From Amycolatopsis sp. CA-230715 (GTDB lineage: Bacteria; Actinomycetota; Actinomycetes; Mycobacteriales; Pseudonocardiaceae), in the NCBI RefSeq assembly GCF_018736145.1, contig NZ_CP059997.1:1983501-2047500 (forward strand): a stretch of DNA of 64,000 bases, given 5' to 3'. The notes beneath the pieces were generated by a model. That model was not told the DNA's origin and did no database searches. It saw only the letters and a program-made list of their open reading frames with translations. The position numbers were made by a program, and so were the translations under genes. Positions 33,216 to 42,299 of this stretch are shown here, piece after piece. Position 1 is the first letter of the stretch. Each line of letters opens with the position of its first letter.

Positions 33216-34889
33216 ATGGGCGCGGCAGGCAGCGAACTTCCCTCCTCCGCCCCGATCACGATGTTCGGGCCGGACTTCCCGTTCGCCTACGACGACTGGC
33301 TCGCCCACCCCGCCGGGCTCGGCAGCATCCCGGAACGCCACCACGGCACCGAGGTCGCGGTGATCGGCGGCGGGATCGCCGGGCTGGTCGCGGCGACCGA
33401 GCTGCTGAAGCTCGGCCTGCGCCCGGTGGTCTACGAGGCCGAGCAGCTCGGCGGGCGGATGCGGTCGGTGTCGTTCGACGCCCACCCCGGGGCCGTCGCC
33501 GAACTCGGCGCGATGCGCTTCCCGCCCGCCGCCACCGCGCTCTACCACTACCTCGACACGGTCGGCCTGGACACGGCGCCGTTCCCGAACCCGCTCTCCG
33601 CGTGCACGCCCAGCACCGTGGTCGATCTCAAGGGCGTTTCGCACTACGCGCGCACCCCGGTCGAGCTGCCCAGCATCTACCAGCAGGCGTCCGACGCGTG
33701 GGACAAGGCGCTCAACGAAACCGCCGAGCTGGCCGCGATGGACGACGCCATCCGCCGCCGGGACGTGCCGACCATGAAGGCGATCTGGAACCGGCTCGTT
33801 CCCCAGCTCGACGACCAGTCCTTCTACGGCTTCCTCACCAGCACCTCGGCGTTCACCTCGTTCCGGTACCGGGAGATCTTCGGCCAGGTCGGTTTCGGCA
33901 CCGGCGGCTGGGACACCGACTTCCCGAACTCGATGCTGGAGATCCTGCGCGTGGTCTACACCGGCGCGGACGTCGACCAGCGGCGCGTCCTCGGCGGCAG
34001 CCAGCAGCTCCCGCTCCGGCTCTGGGCGCACGAACACCCGGACCCCGCCCACTGGCCGTCGGGCACCTCGCTGGCCTCGCTGCACCCCGGCGGGCACCGG
34101 CCCGCGGTGACCAGGCTCAGCCGCACCGCGCGCGGGTTCACCGTCGAAGACGCCGACCACCGGATCGGCACCTATCCCGCGGCGGTGTTCGCGGCGCAGA
34201 GCTGGATGCTGCTGTCCAAGATCGGCTGCAGCGAAGCGCTCCTGCCCGCGTCGCACTGGACCGCGGTGGAACGCACCCACTACATGGGCTCGTCGAAGCT
34301 GTTCGTGATCACCGACCGGCCGTTCTGGCTCGACGCCGACCCGCACACCGGGCGCGACGTGCTGAGCATGACGCTCACCGACCGGCTCCCCCGCAGCGTC
34401 TACCTCTTCGACGACGGGCCCAACCGCCCCGGCGTGATGTGCCTTTCCTACACCTGGAACGACGATTCGCTGAAACTCGCCGCACTGTCCACAAAGGAAC
34501 GTCTCGACGTCATCCTGGCTTCGCTCGCGCAGATCTACCCCGGCGTGGACATCCGGTCGCACATCATCGGCACCCCGATCACGGTGACCTGGGAGACCGA
34601 GCCGTACTTCCAGGGCGCGTTCAAGGCGAACCTGCCCGGCCAGTACCGGTACCAGCGGCGGCTGTTCACCCACTTCATGCAGGACGAACTGCCGCAGCAC
34701 CAACGCGGGCTCTTCCTCGCCGGCGACGACATCTCGTGGACGGGCGGGTTCGCCGAGGGCGCCGTGACGACCGCGCTCAACGCCGTATGGGGCGTGCTGA
34801 ACCACTTCGGCGGCGCCACTCCCGCCGACAACCCCGGCCCTGGTGACCTCTTCCCCGCGCTCGCCCCGATCGAACTGCCCGAGGACTGA
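33216..34889 (+). CDS. Flavin-dependent amino-acid 2-monooxygenase-like enzyme
   Basis: A 557-residue flavoprotein of the IaaM/lysine-monooxygenase branch of the amine oxidase family; length matches plant-pathogen tryptophan 2-monooxygenase. The FAD-binding dinucleotide fold is VAVIGGGIAGLVAATELL, followed by AELGAMRFPPAATALYHYL, the C-terminal substrate/FAD region SYTWNDDSLKL and the FAD motif GLFLAGDDISWTGGFAEG. Family members decarboxylate an amino acid oxidatively to the one-carbon-shorter amide. In several polyene/polyol PKS clusters a relative makes 4-guanidinobutyramide from arginine for the starter unit. ATG 33216 has a good AAGGGGG site. Substrate (Trp, Lys or Arg) is not decidable by eye. 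Confidence 0.8.
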   Translation: MGAAGSELPSSAPITMFGPDFPFAYDDWLAHPAGLGSIPERHHGTEVAVIGGGIAGLVAATELLKLGLRPVVYEAEQLGGRMRSVSFDAHPGAVAELGAMRFPPAATALYHYLDTVGLDTAPFPNPLSACTPSTVVDLKGVSHYARTPVELPSIYQQASDAWDKALNETAELAAMDDAIRRRDVPTMKAIWNRLVPQLDDQSFYGFLTSTSAFTSFRYREIFGQVGFGTGGWDTDFPNSMLEILRVVYTGADVDQRRVLGGSQQLPLRLWAHEHPDPAHWPSGTSLASLHPGGHRPAVTRLSRTARGFTVEDADHRIGTYPAAVFAAQSWMLLSKIGCSEALLPASHWTAVERTHYMGSSKLFVITDRPFWLDADPHTGRDVLSMTLTDRLPRSVYLFDDGPNRPGVMCLSYTWNDDSLKLAALSTKERLDVILASLAQIYPGVDIRSHIIGTPITVTWETEPYFQGAFKANLPGQYRYQRRLFTHFMQDELPQHQRGLFLAGDDISWTGGFAEGAVTTALNAVWGVLNHFGGATPADNPGPGDLFPALAPIELPED

Positions 34890-34897
34890 GCGCTCCC

Positions 34898-35923
34898 CTA
34901 CTCGGCGAGGGAATGGCCCACCTCGGGCCAGTCCCGCCCGCCGGGGACGCGGACGCGATCGGTGGCGATCAGGTAGACCGACCGGAGCGTGATCTCCTCG
35001 GCCGGCCGCCGGAGCCGCTGCTCGACCTGGTCGACGATGTTGCTGGAATACACCAGCCGCCGCACCGCGCGGTCGAAGCGGAAGGTCGCGGCGATCCGGT
35101 CCCAGCAGGCTTCCACCGCGGCCACCAGCGCCGGGTGCACGGCGTCCCAGTCGAGGCGGAGCCCGATCATGCTCCGGCACGCCTGCGCCTCGTCGGCCGC
35201 GTCGAAGATGGGGCGGATCGCGGCGAGCGCCGCGGCGCGCTCCGCACGCGGGACGGACCGCATCGTCTTCGTGATCAGCTCGGCGGTCGAGGTGATCACG
35301 GTGCCGTCCGGCCACACCGCTTCCACCGCCGCACGGCATTCCTCGTCCTCGGCGCAGCACACCACGAACGCGTTCCGCAGCCCGCGTTCGCGCAGTTCGG
35401 CGAGCGCGGCGCGCCAGTCGCAGCCGACCCAGATCCCCAGCACCTGCTCGAGGCCGTCCGCGTCGACCGCGACCGCGAGCCGCACGGTGCGGTCGTCCCC
35501 CTCGGCCGCCGCGACGGTCGCCAGGTGCAGCACCGGGTACCCGATGTCCAGCGGACGCGAGCGCCACGCGGCGATCTCGCGCTCCATCAGTTCCGGCGGA
35601 AGTGCCTGCTGCCGGGGGAAAGCGGCGCCACCGCCGGTTTCGCCGATCCGCTCCCGGATGAGCCCGCGGGCGCAGCCGACCAGTGCCGTCCGGTCGGTGC
35701 GGCTGAGCCGGATCGGGCGGCCTGGCCGCTCGCGCAGCACGCGCGCGGTGGCCGCGTCGGCGATGCGGGCGATCACCGCGCTCGCGTCCGAAGCGGGCAG
35801 CGCGGCCGCCGCGGCCAGCATCCGGCCGGTCTCGTCGTCCGCGAGGATCTCCGCCAGCCGCTCGGCGGCCAAGTCCATCGCCGAGCGGTCTGCCGCCGTT
35901 CCGTCCGTGTTGACCGTATCCAC
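34898..35923 (-). CDS. Degenerate IS256/Mutator-type transposase-derived protein
   Basis: An intact frame of about 341 residues whose C-terminal half aligns by eye with IS256-family transposases. Recognisable stretches are VLGIWVGCDWRAALAELRERG, FVVCCAEDEECRAAVEAVWPD and VRRLVYSSNIVDQVEQRLRR. At the catalytic positions the family D-D-E appears altered: the first Asp region reads VLHLATVAA, CCD becomes CCA, and the Glu of NAIESLN is replaced (NIVDQVE). No terminal inverted repeats flank it. It is therefore probably a domesticated or fossil transposase, not an active element. GTG 35923 is preferred; ATG 35878 is an alternative. It ends 8 nt from the converging monooxygenase stop. Confidence 0.7.
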   Translation of the reverse strand: MDTVNTDGTAADRSAMDLAAERLAEILADDETGRMLAAAAALPASDASAVIARIADAATARVLRERPGRPIRLSRTDRTALVGCARGLIRERIGETGGGAAFPRQQALPPELMEREIAAWRSRPLDIGYPVLHLATVAAAEGDDRTVRLAVAVDADGLEQVLGIWVGCDWRAALAELRERGLRNAFVVCCAEDEECRAAVEAVWPDGTVITSTAELITKTMRSVPRAERAAALAAIRPIFDAADEAQACRSMIGLRLDWDAVHPALVAAVEACWDRIAATFRFDRAVRRLVYSSNIVDQVEQRLRRPAEEITLRSVYLIATDRVRVPGGRDWPEVGHSLAE

Positions 35924-36271
35924 GCCCCGTTGCGCTTCCCGTTTCGGTGCGGCGACCAGTTCGCCAGCGATGATGGAAATGCGTCCATTCAGTACACATG
36001 ATTGTGCCATGCCGACACCCGATCCAGCACGCGAACACGGTGCCCTGGCACGATAATCCCGACCCTCCCGGCACTTCTGCCGCCGCGTCCCGGCTACGGA
36101 GCGCCGACGAACGGCTACTCTCGTTTCGACTTTGGTCGATGTTCGAACCAGGCTGCCACTGTTACCGTCACCGCGGTAAGCAATTTTCACCACGCGGAAT
36201 CACCGGCGCGTTCGGAGCAGGACGATCGCAGCCGAATGCGCGCGGGAAGAGCATTCGGGGGACAGCGGCCA
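35924..36271. other. 348-nt divergent intergenic region
   Basis: Promoter interval between the transposase-derived gene and the response regulator. I see no gene, no TAGGGG repeat and no strong hairpin. A frame in phase with the regulator is open back to 36002 but lacks coding character. Confidence 0.5.
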
Positions 36272-36940
36272 GTGAACGAGACCATCTCCGTGCTGATCGT
36301 CGACGACGACGCGCTGGTGCGGGCCGGGCTCGCGATGATCCTCGGCGGGGTCGACGACATCAGGGTGGTCGGCGAGGTCGCCGACGGCGCGCACGTCGTC
36401 GAGGCGGTCGAGCGGCACCGGCCCGACGTGGTGCTGATGGACATCCGGATGCCGGAGATGGACGGCGTGCAGGCGGCCGAGCTGCTCCACGCGCAGCAGG
36501 ACGGGCCCGAGGTGATCATCCTGACCACCTTCGACGCGGACGACAACGTGCTGCGCGCGCTGCGGGCCGGGGCGAGCGGATTCCTGCTCAAGGACACCCC
36601 GCCCACCGACATCATCAAGGGCATCCGGCTGGCCGCGGCGGGTGATCCGATCCTGGCGCCGCAGGTGATGCGGCGGCTCATCGCCCGCGTCACCCGTGAC
36701 CCCGCCGATCGCGGCGACAACGAGGCGGCCCACCTGCTGCGCCAGCTCGGCCAGCGCGAGCGCGAGGTGGCGCTCCTGATCGGCAAGGGCAAGTCCAACG
36801 CCGAGATCGGCGACGAGCTCTACATGAGCATGGCCAGCGTCAAGGCCCACGTGTCCCGGCTGCTGACCAAGCTGAACCTGCACAACCGGGTGCAGATCGC
36901 GCTGATGACGTGCAAGGCACACCTGCCCGAGCGGGAGTGA
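36272..36940 (+). CDS. Orphan NarL-family response regulator
   Basis: A 222-residue regulator. The receiver domain has the acidic pair VLIVDDDALVRAGL, the phospho-acceptor Asp in VVLMDIRMPEMDG, and the Thr/Lys positions in ILTTFDADD and GFLLKDTPP. The C-terminal HTH is LGQREREVALLIGKGKSNAE and LYMSMASVKAHVSRLLTKL. It is closely similar in length and sequence to the regulator at 50787-51455, which has a kinase, while this one has none. GTG 36272 follows GGGGGACAG. The likely kinase partner is the histidine kinase at 49432-50790, by cross-talk; this is inference. Confidence 0.9.
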   Translation: MNETISVLIVDDDALVRAGLAMILGGVDDIRVVGEVADGAHVVEAVERHRPDVVLMDIRMPEMDGVQAAELLHAQQDGPEVIILTTFDADDNVLRALRAGASGFLLKDTPPTDIIKGIRLAAAGDPILAPQVMRRLIARVTRDPADRGDNEAAHLLRQLGQREREVALLIGKGKSNAEIGDELYMSMASVKAHVSRLLTKLNLHNRVQIALMTCKAHLPERE

Positions 36941-37218
36941 CCGGCCCCTTCGAAAAGGATTAACCCGGCACCCGCGCGAGATATGCGCCAAATCGCACAC
37001 ATTTCGGCGTCTGACCGAAACCCTGGATTCCGCGGTGAAATCCGCTCTCAATACCCGAGAGTCCGCATGTGAACTGCGTCACTACCCTAGACTAAAGTAT
37101 TAAATAGATAGGATGCACGCCCGGCAGGGGCACCCCTTCGTTTAGCCCGGAGCTAACCGGTGGATACCCCTACGCTTTTGCCGATTCCGTTCCCGAGGGC
37201 CCCGATCCGGAAAACCGA
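36941..37218. other. Gene-free, partly AT-rich interval
   Basis: Contains the least GC-rich stretch in the window (37085-37115, TAGACTAAAGTATTAAATAG) and single CCCCTA words at 37167-37172. No open frame or RNA is supported. It may contain promoter elements for an unrecognised short transcript ending at the terminator that follows. Confidence 0.4.
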
Positions 37219-37261
37219 AAAGGCCCGGAGATCACTCAGCGTCAGTGATCTCCGGGCCTTT
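37219..37261. terminator. Perfect 18-bp bidirectional terminator
   Basis: AAAGGCCCGGAGATCACT (37219-37236) pairs perfectly with AGTGATCTCCGGGCCTTT (37244-37261) across a 7-nt loop, with A-run and T-run ends on both sides. It lies 41 nt past the stop of the small membrane-protein gene on the minus strand. Confidence 0.9.
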
Positions 37262-37302
37262 CGCGACAGTGCGTGCGGTTCGCCGGGAACGAGCGGGACC
37301 GG

Positions 37303-37524
37303 CTACTTCCGCCTGCCCAGCGCCTTGGCCTTGGTGTGGGCCCAGCCCGCCAGCAGCACGCCGATGACGATCACGACCACGTAGATGATGACCTTGGGCA
37401 CCCAGCCACCAGGCACCCAGACGAGCAAAGCCTGCTTTTCGTGATCGATAAGCTGCCCAATGGCACCCTGACCACCGATGATGACGAGCACTGCGCCGAT
37501 GATCTGCGCGACATCGTACTTCAT
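37303..37524 (-). CDS. Small two-TM membrane protein
   Basis: A 73-residue protein. TM1 is VAQIIGAVLVIIGGQGAIG and TM2 is VIIYVVVIVIGVLLAGW, joined by an outside loop (HEKQALLVWVPGGW) with a short basic C terminus (HTKAKALGRRK). ATG 37524 has a GAAAGG ribosome-binding site at the right distance; the frame continues upstream to 37638 but without family-like character. A perfect terminator follows. No known family is recognised. It may be a small stress or membrane-integrity peptide. Confidence 0.65.
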   Translation of the reverse strand: MKYDVAQIIGAVLVIIGGQGAIGQLIDHEKQALLVWVPGGWVPKVIIYVVVIVIGVLLAGWAHTKAKALGRRK

Positions 37525-38047
37525 TGTGCGCCTTTCTTTGCCGGAGAACGTTGCCGGGCCGAAGTGTTTGGCCGCGGCGACTTCGCCGCGCTGAGCCAAT
37601 TCCGCGAGAACTGCGTTGATGCGGATGGACCATAACACAGCGGTGTTCGGTGGTGCAGATCTGGCGACCTCCGTGCCGGGAGCGCACCGCCGAACCGTAC
37701 GTACCCAGGGCCCGCGGCGGTGAAACGCCCGCGAGCCGCCGAATTCCCCTAGCGTGTTTCAGAAGCGGCGGAGCCGCTTGAGGTGGGCCGTCAGCTCGCA
37801 CCGCCGGAGGTTCTGACGTGGTTCCTGGCGAGGACAGCGCCAGCGTGGTGAAGACACTGTCGCGCGCAGCGCGTCCGCCAGGGGTGGTGGTCGGGCTGAC
37901 GGGAGGGAGGTCATGAGTCGGCGATCCCGGAGCCAGACAGCACAGTGGCGCGCAGCGCCTCCGTGAGGGGCGGTGGTCGGGCTGGCGGGTGGGCCACGTC
38001 AGGTTCTCCTACCCGCACCGCCACGCAAACCACGTCCAAAACACCTC
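37525..38047. other. Gene-free interval with hairpin and imperfect direct repeat
   Basis: No gene is supported. AAGCGGC-gga-GCCGCTT (37763-37779) is a perfect hairpin of the REP-like kind. Two 53-bp segments, 37855-37907 and 37941-37993, match at about 44 positions as a direct repeat offset by 86 bp (shared words CGCGCAGCGC and GGTGGTCGGGCTG). They lie just beyond the stop of the IS4-like gene and may be remains of an insertion. Confidence 0.5.
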
Positions 38048-39157
38048 CTAGCCGATCGTCGAGATCCGCACGTGGTCCCGCCCTACGGCGGGCGCGGGGC
38101 GCACCAGCTTCCGCATCGCCTGGTAGACGCACAGCAAAGCCCACGCCTCGGCGAGCGCCGTGCCCGCGCTCTTCGAGCGCAGCGCCGTACCGGAGGTGCT
38201 CGGGCGGAGCCGCACCACCCTGCCGACCTCGCCCGCGGTCCACCGATCCGCGTGGCAGGCAGCCAGCCCGGCCGCGTCCGCGCGCTCCGGGTCGACCAGG
38301 CTGGTGACCAGCCGCACGGGGTAGTAGTCGCCGCACGCGCCGTCGAGGCGGTACTCGACCACGCGCACCTCGATACCGCGGTCCGAACCGGGCCAGGCCA
38401 GCTCGGAGAGGTAGGTGCCGTCGGGCAGCACGGTGCGGCACGGCAGCGGTGCCGACGGCGGCACCCGCCACAGCAGCTCGGCGCCGGTCGCCCTCGCGGC
38501 AGGCCACAGCATGGGCGAAAGCCCGGTCCCGCCGGGGAAATCGGCGACCAGCAGGGTGCGTTCGTCCACCGTCCCCGCCGCGAGCAGGCGCTCCAGCAGC
38601 GCCGGGGAGGTCACCTCGGCCGCACCCTCGACTTCGGCGCCGAGCAGCGACAGCGTGCCGCACTCCGCGAGCATCGCCGCACGCAGCTTCGGCGGAGTGC
38701 CGAAGACGGCGCCGTTCTCCGGCGAACTCGGCGCGTCGAGCACCATCTCGTCGAAGGCGACCCGGCGAAGCCCGGCGAAAGAGGCTCGCGGATCGTCCCC
38801 GGCCGCCTCGCTACCCCGCGCGGTCGCGAGCAACGCCTTCAACGGTTCGTGGCCCACTCGTTTTCGCGCGTTCGTGATCGAGCCGTCCGAAGGCAGCTCG
38901 GGCAGCGAGGGCACGCCTCTGGCCCAGTACAGCCCCGATTGGAGCGCGCGAAGTACCGCGACGTACCCGGCCTCCGGCCACAGCCACATGCCGAGCGAGA
39001 ACATCACCATCAGCTGGGCGGGGAGCTTGCGGTTGCGCTCCTCGCGCACCCCGGCGGCGTCCACCACGGCCTCGACCGTTGCCAGCGGGTACGCCGCGCT
39101 GAGCAGGCCGATGGACGCGACGTCCCGGAGGCTGGGTTCGGATAGTGGCTTGCTCAC
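38048..39157 (-). CDS. Degenerate IS4-family transposase-derived protein
   Basis: An intact frame of about 369 residues resembling actinomycete IS4-type transposases: the N-terminal DNA-binding region (ERNRKLPAQLMVMFSLGMWL), SDGSITNARKRVG, FDEMVLDAPSSPENGAVFG (family VAIDGT...), LLVADFPGGTGL (family LADRGF) and LPDGTYLSEL. The two Asp positions remain, but the C-terminal Glu motif (family ERWEIE..FDELK) reads ADRWTAGEVGRVVRL, so the catalytic Glu seems lost. No clear terminal inverted repeats or target duplication are visible. The gene is full length with no frameshift, which argues for a retained, non-transposing role. It diverges from the LAL regulator. GTG 39157 is chosen on homology; the frame extends to 39199. 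Confidence 0.7.
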   Translation of the reverse strand: MSKPLSEPSLRDVASIGLLSAAYPLATVEAVVDAAGVREERNRKLPAQLMVMFSLGMWLWPEAGYVAVLRALQSGLYWARGVPSLPELPSDGSITNARKRVGHEPLKALLATARGSEAAGDDPRASFAGLRRVAFDEMVLDAPSSPENGAVFGTPPKLRAAMLAECGTLSLLGAEVEGAAEVTSPALLERLLAAGTVDERTLLVADFPGGTGLSPMLWPAARATGAELLWRVPPSAPLPCRTVLPDGTYLSELAWPGSDRGIEVRVVEYRLDGACGDYYPVRLVTSLVDPERADAAGLAACHADRWTAGEVGRVVRLRPSTSGTALRSKSAGTALAEAWALLCVYQAMRKLVRPAPAVGRDHVRISTIG

Positions 39158-39386
39158 CCGTACAGCATCGCAAATTCTCGCTAATGAAGGACCATCCACG
39201 ACCGACTGGTTACCGATTGTCCAAATTTCACCAGTCGACGCGTTACTCGTTCACCTGTTAGTTTGAGCGCAGTGATCTTCTGACCGTGACTACGGGTGCT
39301 CGGGCGATCGCCACTGGGGATGGTCGAACCTGGGATGACCAGGGCTGGCCGAGCCATGTCTCGGTCATGGGGGAAGGGCACTACCT

Positions 39387-42257
39387 ATGGCATTGGCCGA
39401 ACGCTCCGCGGAACTGGCCACCTTGACAGCACTGGCAGCCGACGCCGCACGGGGCAAGGGCGGGAACGCCGTCGTGTGCGGCCCGGTGGCCAGCGGCAAA
39501 ACCGAACTGCTCACCGAATTCGCCGAGCACAGCGTGGAAAACGACGCGCTGCTGCTCACCGCGCTCGGCTCGCCCGCCGAGCGCACCGTCCCCTTCGGGG
39601 TGGTCAGCCAGCTCCTGCAGGGCGGCCCGTTCGACGCCGGAACCGGCGCGCGGGTGGCGGAACTGCTCGCCGAGGCCAAGGCGGACGCGGCGGGCTTCGA
39701 TCCGGAGTCCGAGCGCGTCCCGCAGGTCAGGACGCACGTGGCGGACGAGCTGTGCCAGCTTCTGCTGGGGCTCACTCGATCGTGTTCGATTTCGGTGATC
39801 GTCGACGATGTCCAGCACGCGGACGTCCCATCGTTACAGTTCCTCCTGTACCTGGCGAAGCGCTCGCGCTGGGAGCGGCTGGCGGTGCTGCTCGGCGAGA
39901 CGGACCAGGCGCGCGACGTGAACCCGCTGTTCCACGCCGAGCTGCTCAGGCACTCGCACACGCGGCGCATCCGGCTGGCGCCGTTGAGCGCCGACGGCGT
40001 CCGCGAGGTCGTCACCGGCAGGCTCGGCGCCGCGGCGACCGAGCTCGCCACCGCGTTCCACCCGATCACCGGCGGGAACCCGCTGCTGGTGCGGGCGCTG
40101 CTGGAGGACCACGGCTCGGCCGCGGGCAGGCCCGCCACCGGCAGGACCGCCTCCCCCGTGGTCGGCAAGGCCTTCACCCGCGCGGTGCTGAGCTGCCTGC
40201 ACCGCGGCGACCAGCAGTGCCTCGACGTCGCGAACGGCGTGGCGGTGCTGAGCGAGTCCTGTGACCTCGAACTGCTCAGCGAACTGCTCGGCCTCGACAC
40301 CGCGCTCGTCGGCCACGCGCTGCAGAAACTGGAAGCCGCCGGGCTGCTCGACGCGCTCCGGTTCCGGCACCCCGCGGCGCGGGCAACGGTGCTGCAGGAG
40401 CTCGCCCCGGTGACCCGCGCCGCGCTGCACGGCAGGGCGGCCGAACTGCTGCACCACCGCGGGGTCGCGGTGACCACCGTGGCGGAGCAGATCCTCAAGG
40501 CCGACGCACTCCGTGCCCCGTGGGCGGTTTCGGCGCTGCGCAAGGCCGCGGACCAGGCACTGCGCAACGACCAGTGCGAGCTCGCCGTCCGCTACCTCGA
40601 GCGGTCCATCCGGCTCAGCCGGGTGCGGCGCGACCAGGTGGCGACCCTGGTCAAGCTGACCGACGTGGTGTGGCGGATCAACCCGTCGACCAGCACGCGC
40701 CACTTCGCCGAGCTCCTCACCGCGATGCGCGACGGGCTGCTCGACGCCGGGCACGCCCGCTCGCTGCTGGGCCACCTGCTGTGGCACGGCATGGTCGACG
40801 ACGCGGTCGAAGTGGCCACCCTGATGCAGGAGCAGGTGCCCGCGGGCGACGTGAAGGCCGCGGCCGCGCTGGCCGCCACCCGGCAGTGGCTGTCGGTCTC
40901 CTACCCCGCCGTGCTCGGGCGGATGCCGTCGAGCCCGGTGCCCGCGCCGTCGCGGGACGGCCTGCCCGCGGCGCTCGGCGCCGAACCCGGCAGGCGCGCG
41001 ACGAACGCGCTGAGCACGGTGCTGTCCACCGGTGCCACCGGCGAGGCCGTGACCGACGCGGAGCAGGTGCTGCAGTGCACGCGCCTCGGCGACGCGACCA
41101 TCGTCCCGGTCGACACCGCGCTGTGCACCCTGATCTACGCCGACCGGCTGGACAAGGCCGCGTCGTGGTGCGATCTGCTGCTGTCCGAGGCCGCCGGGCG
41201 CAGGACACCGGGCTGGCGCGCGCTGCTGTGCTCGGTGCGCGCCGAGATCGCCTTCCGCTACGGCGACCTCCGCGGCGCGGAATCGTTCGCCCGCAAGGCT
41301 TTCGGCGACATGACGGCGCAGAGCTGGGGCGTGGCGATCGGGCTTCCGCTGGCCAACCTCGTACTGGCCACCACCGCGATGGGCAAGTACGACGAGGCCG
41401 CCGCGCTGCTCGACCAGCCGTTGCCGGAGGCGTTGCTGGAGAGCAGGGCCGGGCTGCACTTCCTGTACGCGCGGGGCCAGTACAACCTGGCCACCGACAG
41501 GCTGTACGCCGCGCTCGCCGATTTCCACGCCTGCGGTGAGCTGATGGTGGCCTGGCGGATGGACCTGCCCGCGCTGATCCCGTGGCGCTCGGCGCTGGCC
41601 GAGGTGTACGGGCGGCTCCGCGAGCCCGAACGTGCCAAGAAGCTGGCCGCCGAACAGCTCGCCCGCTGCGGCAAGCGGCCTTCGCGGACGCGCGGCCTTT
41701 CGCTGCGCGCGGTCGCCGCCACCCAGGAGCCCCGCCAGCGGCCGCGGCTGCTCCGCGAGGCGGAGGAGGAGCTGCAGTCCTCCGGCGACCGGCTGGAGCT
41801 GGCCAGGGTGCTCAGCGATCTGAGCAGCACGCACCAGTCGCTCGGCGAGCCGAGCCAGGTGCGGCTGATGGCGCGGCGCGCGTGGCACGTGGCCAACGAC
41901 TGCCACGCGGAACCGTTGTGCCAGAAGGTGATGCCGCACCGCGTCGAGGAACCGGCCGCCGCGGCCGCGTCATCGGCGACGCTGAGCCCCGCCGTGTCGG
42001 ACAAGGCGAAGGCCCTCACCGAGGCCGAGCTTCGGGTAGCCAACCTGGCCGCGTTCGGGCACACCAACCGCGAGATCGCCGGCAAGCTCTACATCACGGT
42101 GAGCACCGTCGAGCAGCACCTCACCCGGATCTACCGGAAGCTGAACGTGAGCCGCCGCAAGGAGTTGCCGACCGGTCTCCAGGTGGAACTGCCGCAGTGC
42201 AGGCCGGCCGAGCACGGCAGGCGGCCCGCGGACGAGTACGCGCGGGCACGGGGCTGA
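39387..42257 (+). CDS. LAL-type (MalT/LuxR) pathway regulator
   Basis: A 956-residue protein of the large ATP-binding LuxR family. The N-terminal ATPase has Walker A VVCGPVASGKTELL and Walker B ISVIVDDVQHAD. A long helical TPR-like middle follows. The LuxR HTH is at about residues 880-935 (LTEAELRVANLAAFGHTNRE, LYITVSTVEQHLTRIYRKL). LAL proteins are cluster-situated activators of many macrolide and polyene PKS pathways. ATG 39387 is preceded by GGGGGAAGGG. It converges on the ethylmalonyl operon, with a strong terminator between. It is the best candidate for binding the TAGGGG repeats, since MalT-family proteins recognise short G-rich direct repeats; this is inference. Confidence 0.9.
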   Translation: MALAERSAELATLTALAADAARGKGGNAVVCGPVASGKTELLTEFAEHSVENDALLLTALGSPAERTVPFGVVSQLLQGGPFDAGTGARVAELLAEAKADAAGFDPESERVPQVRTHVADELCQLLLGLTRSCSISVIVDDVQHADVPSLQFLLYLAKRSRWERLAVLLGETDQARDVNPLFHAELLRHSHTRRIRLAPLSADGVREVVTGRLGAAATELATAFHPITGGNPLLVRALLEDHGSAAGRPATGRTASPVVGKAFTRAVLSCLHRGDQQCLDVANGVAVLSESCDLELLSELLGLDTALVGHALQKLEAAGLLDALRFRHPAARATVLQELAPVTRAALHGRAAELLHHRGVAVTTVAEQILKADALRAPWAVSALRKAADQALRNDQCELAVRYLERSIRLSRVRRDQVATLVKLTDVVWRINPSTSTRHFAELLTAMRDGLLDAGHARSLLGHLLWHGMVDDAVEVATLMQEQVPAGDVKAAAALAATRQWLSVSYPAVLGRMPSSPVPAPSRDGLPAALGAEPGRRATNALSTVLSTGATGEAVTDAEQVLQCTRLGDATIVPVDTALCTLIYADRLDKAASWCDLLLSEAAGRRTPGWRALLCSVRAEIAFRYGDLRGAESFARKAFGDMTAQSWGVAIGLPLANLVLATTAMGKYDEAAALLDQPLPEALLESRAGLHFLYARGQYNLATDRLYAALADFHACGELMVAWRMDLPALIPWRSALAEVYGRLREPERAKKLAAEQLARCGKRPSRTRGLSLRAVAATQEPRQRPRLLREAEEELQSSGDRLELARVLSDLSSTHQSLGEPSQVRLMARRAWHVANDCHAEPLCQKVMPHRVEEPAAAAASSATLSPAVSDKAKALTEAELRVANLAAFGHTNREIAGKLYITVSTVEQHLTRIYRKLNVSRRKELPTGLQVELPQCRPAEHGRRPADEYARARG

Positions 42258-42262
42258 CGGAG

Positions 42263-42292
42263 CGCGCCGGGCGGGCTGGCCCGCCCGGCGCG
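42263..42292. terminator. Strong bidirectional terminator
   Basis: CGCGCCGGGCGGG (42263-42275) pairs perfectly with CCCGCCCGGCGCG (42280-42292) across a 4-nt loop. It sits between the converging LAL and dehydrogenase genes. Confidence 0.8.
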
Positions 42293-42299
42293 GCCGGTG

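Noticed and set aside
34895..34900. Single CCCCTA words (also at 22142, 37167 and 37746) as members of the repeat family
   Set aside because: They lack the second hexamer 10 bp away, and single six-base words are expected by chance.
34898..35923. Active IS256 insertion sequence
   Set aside because: Catalytic positions are altered and no terminal repeats were seen; annotated as a derived protein instead.
38048..39157. Active IS4 insertion sequence
   Set aside because: The catalytic Glu motif is missing, and no terminal inverted repeats or target duplication were seen around it.
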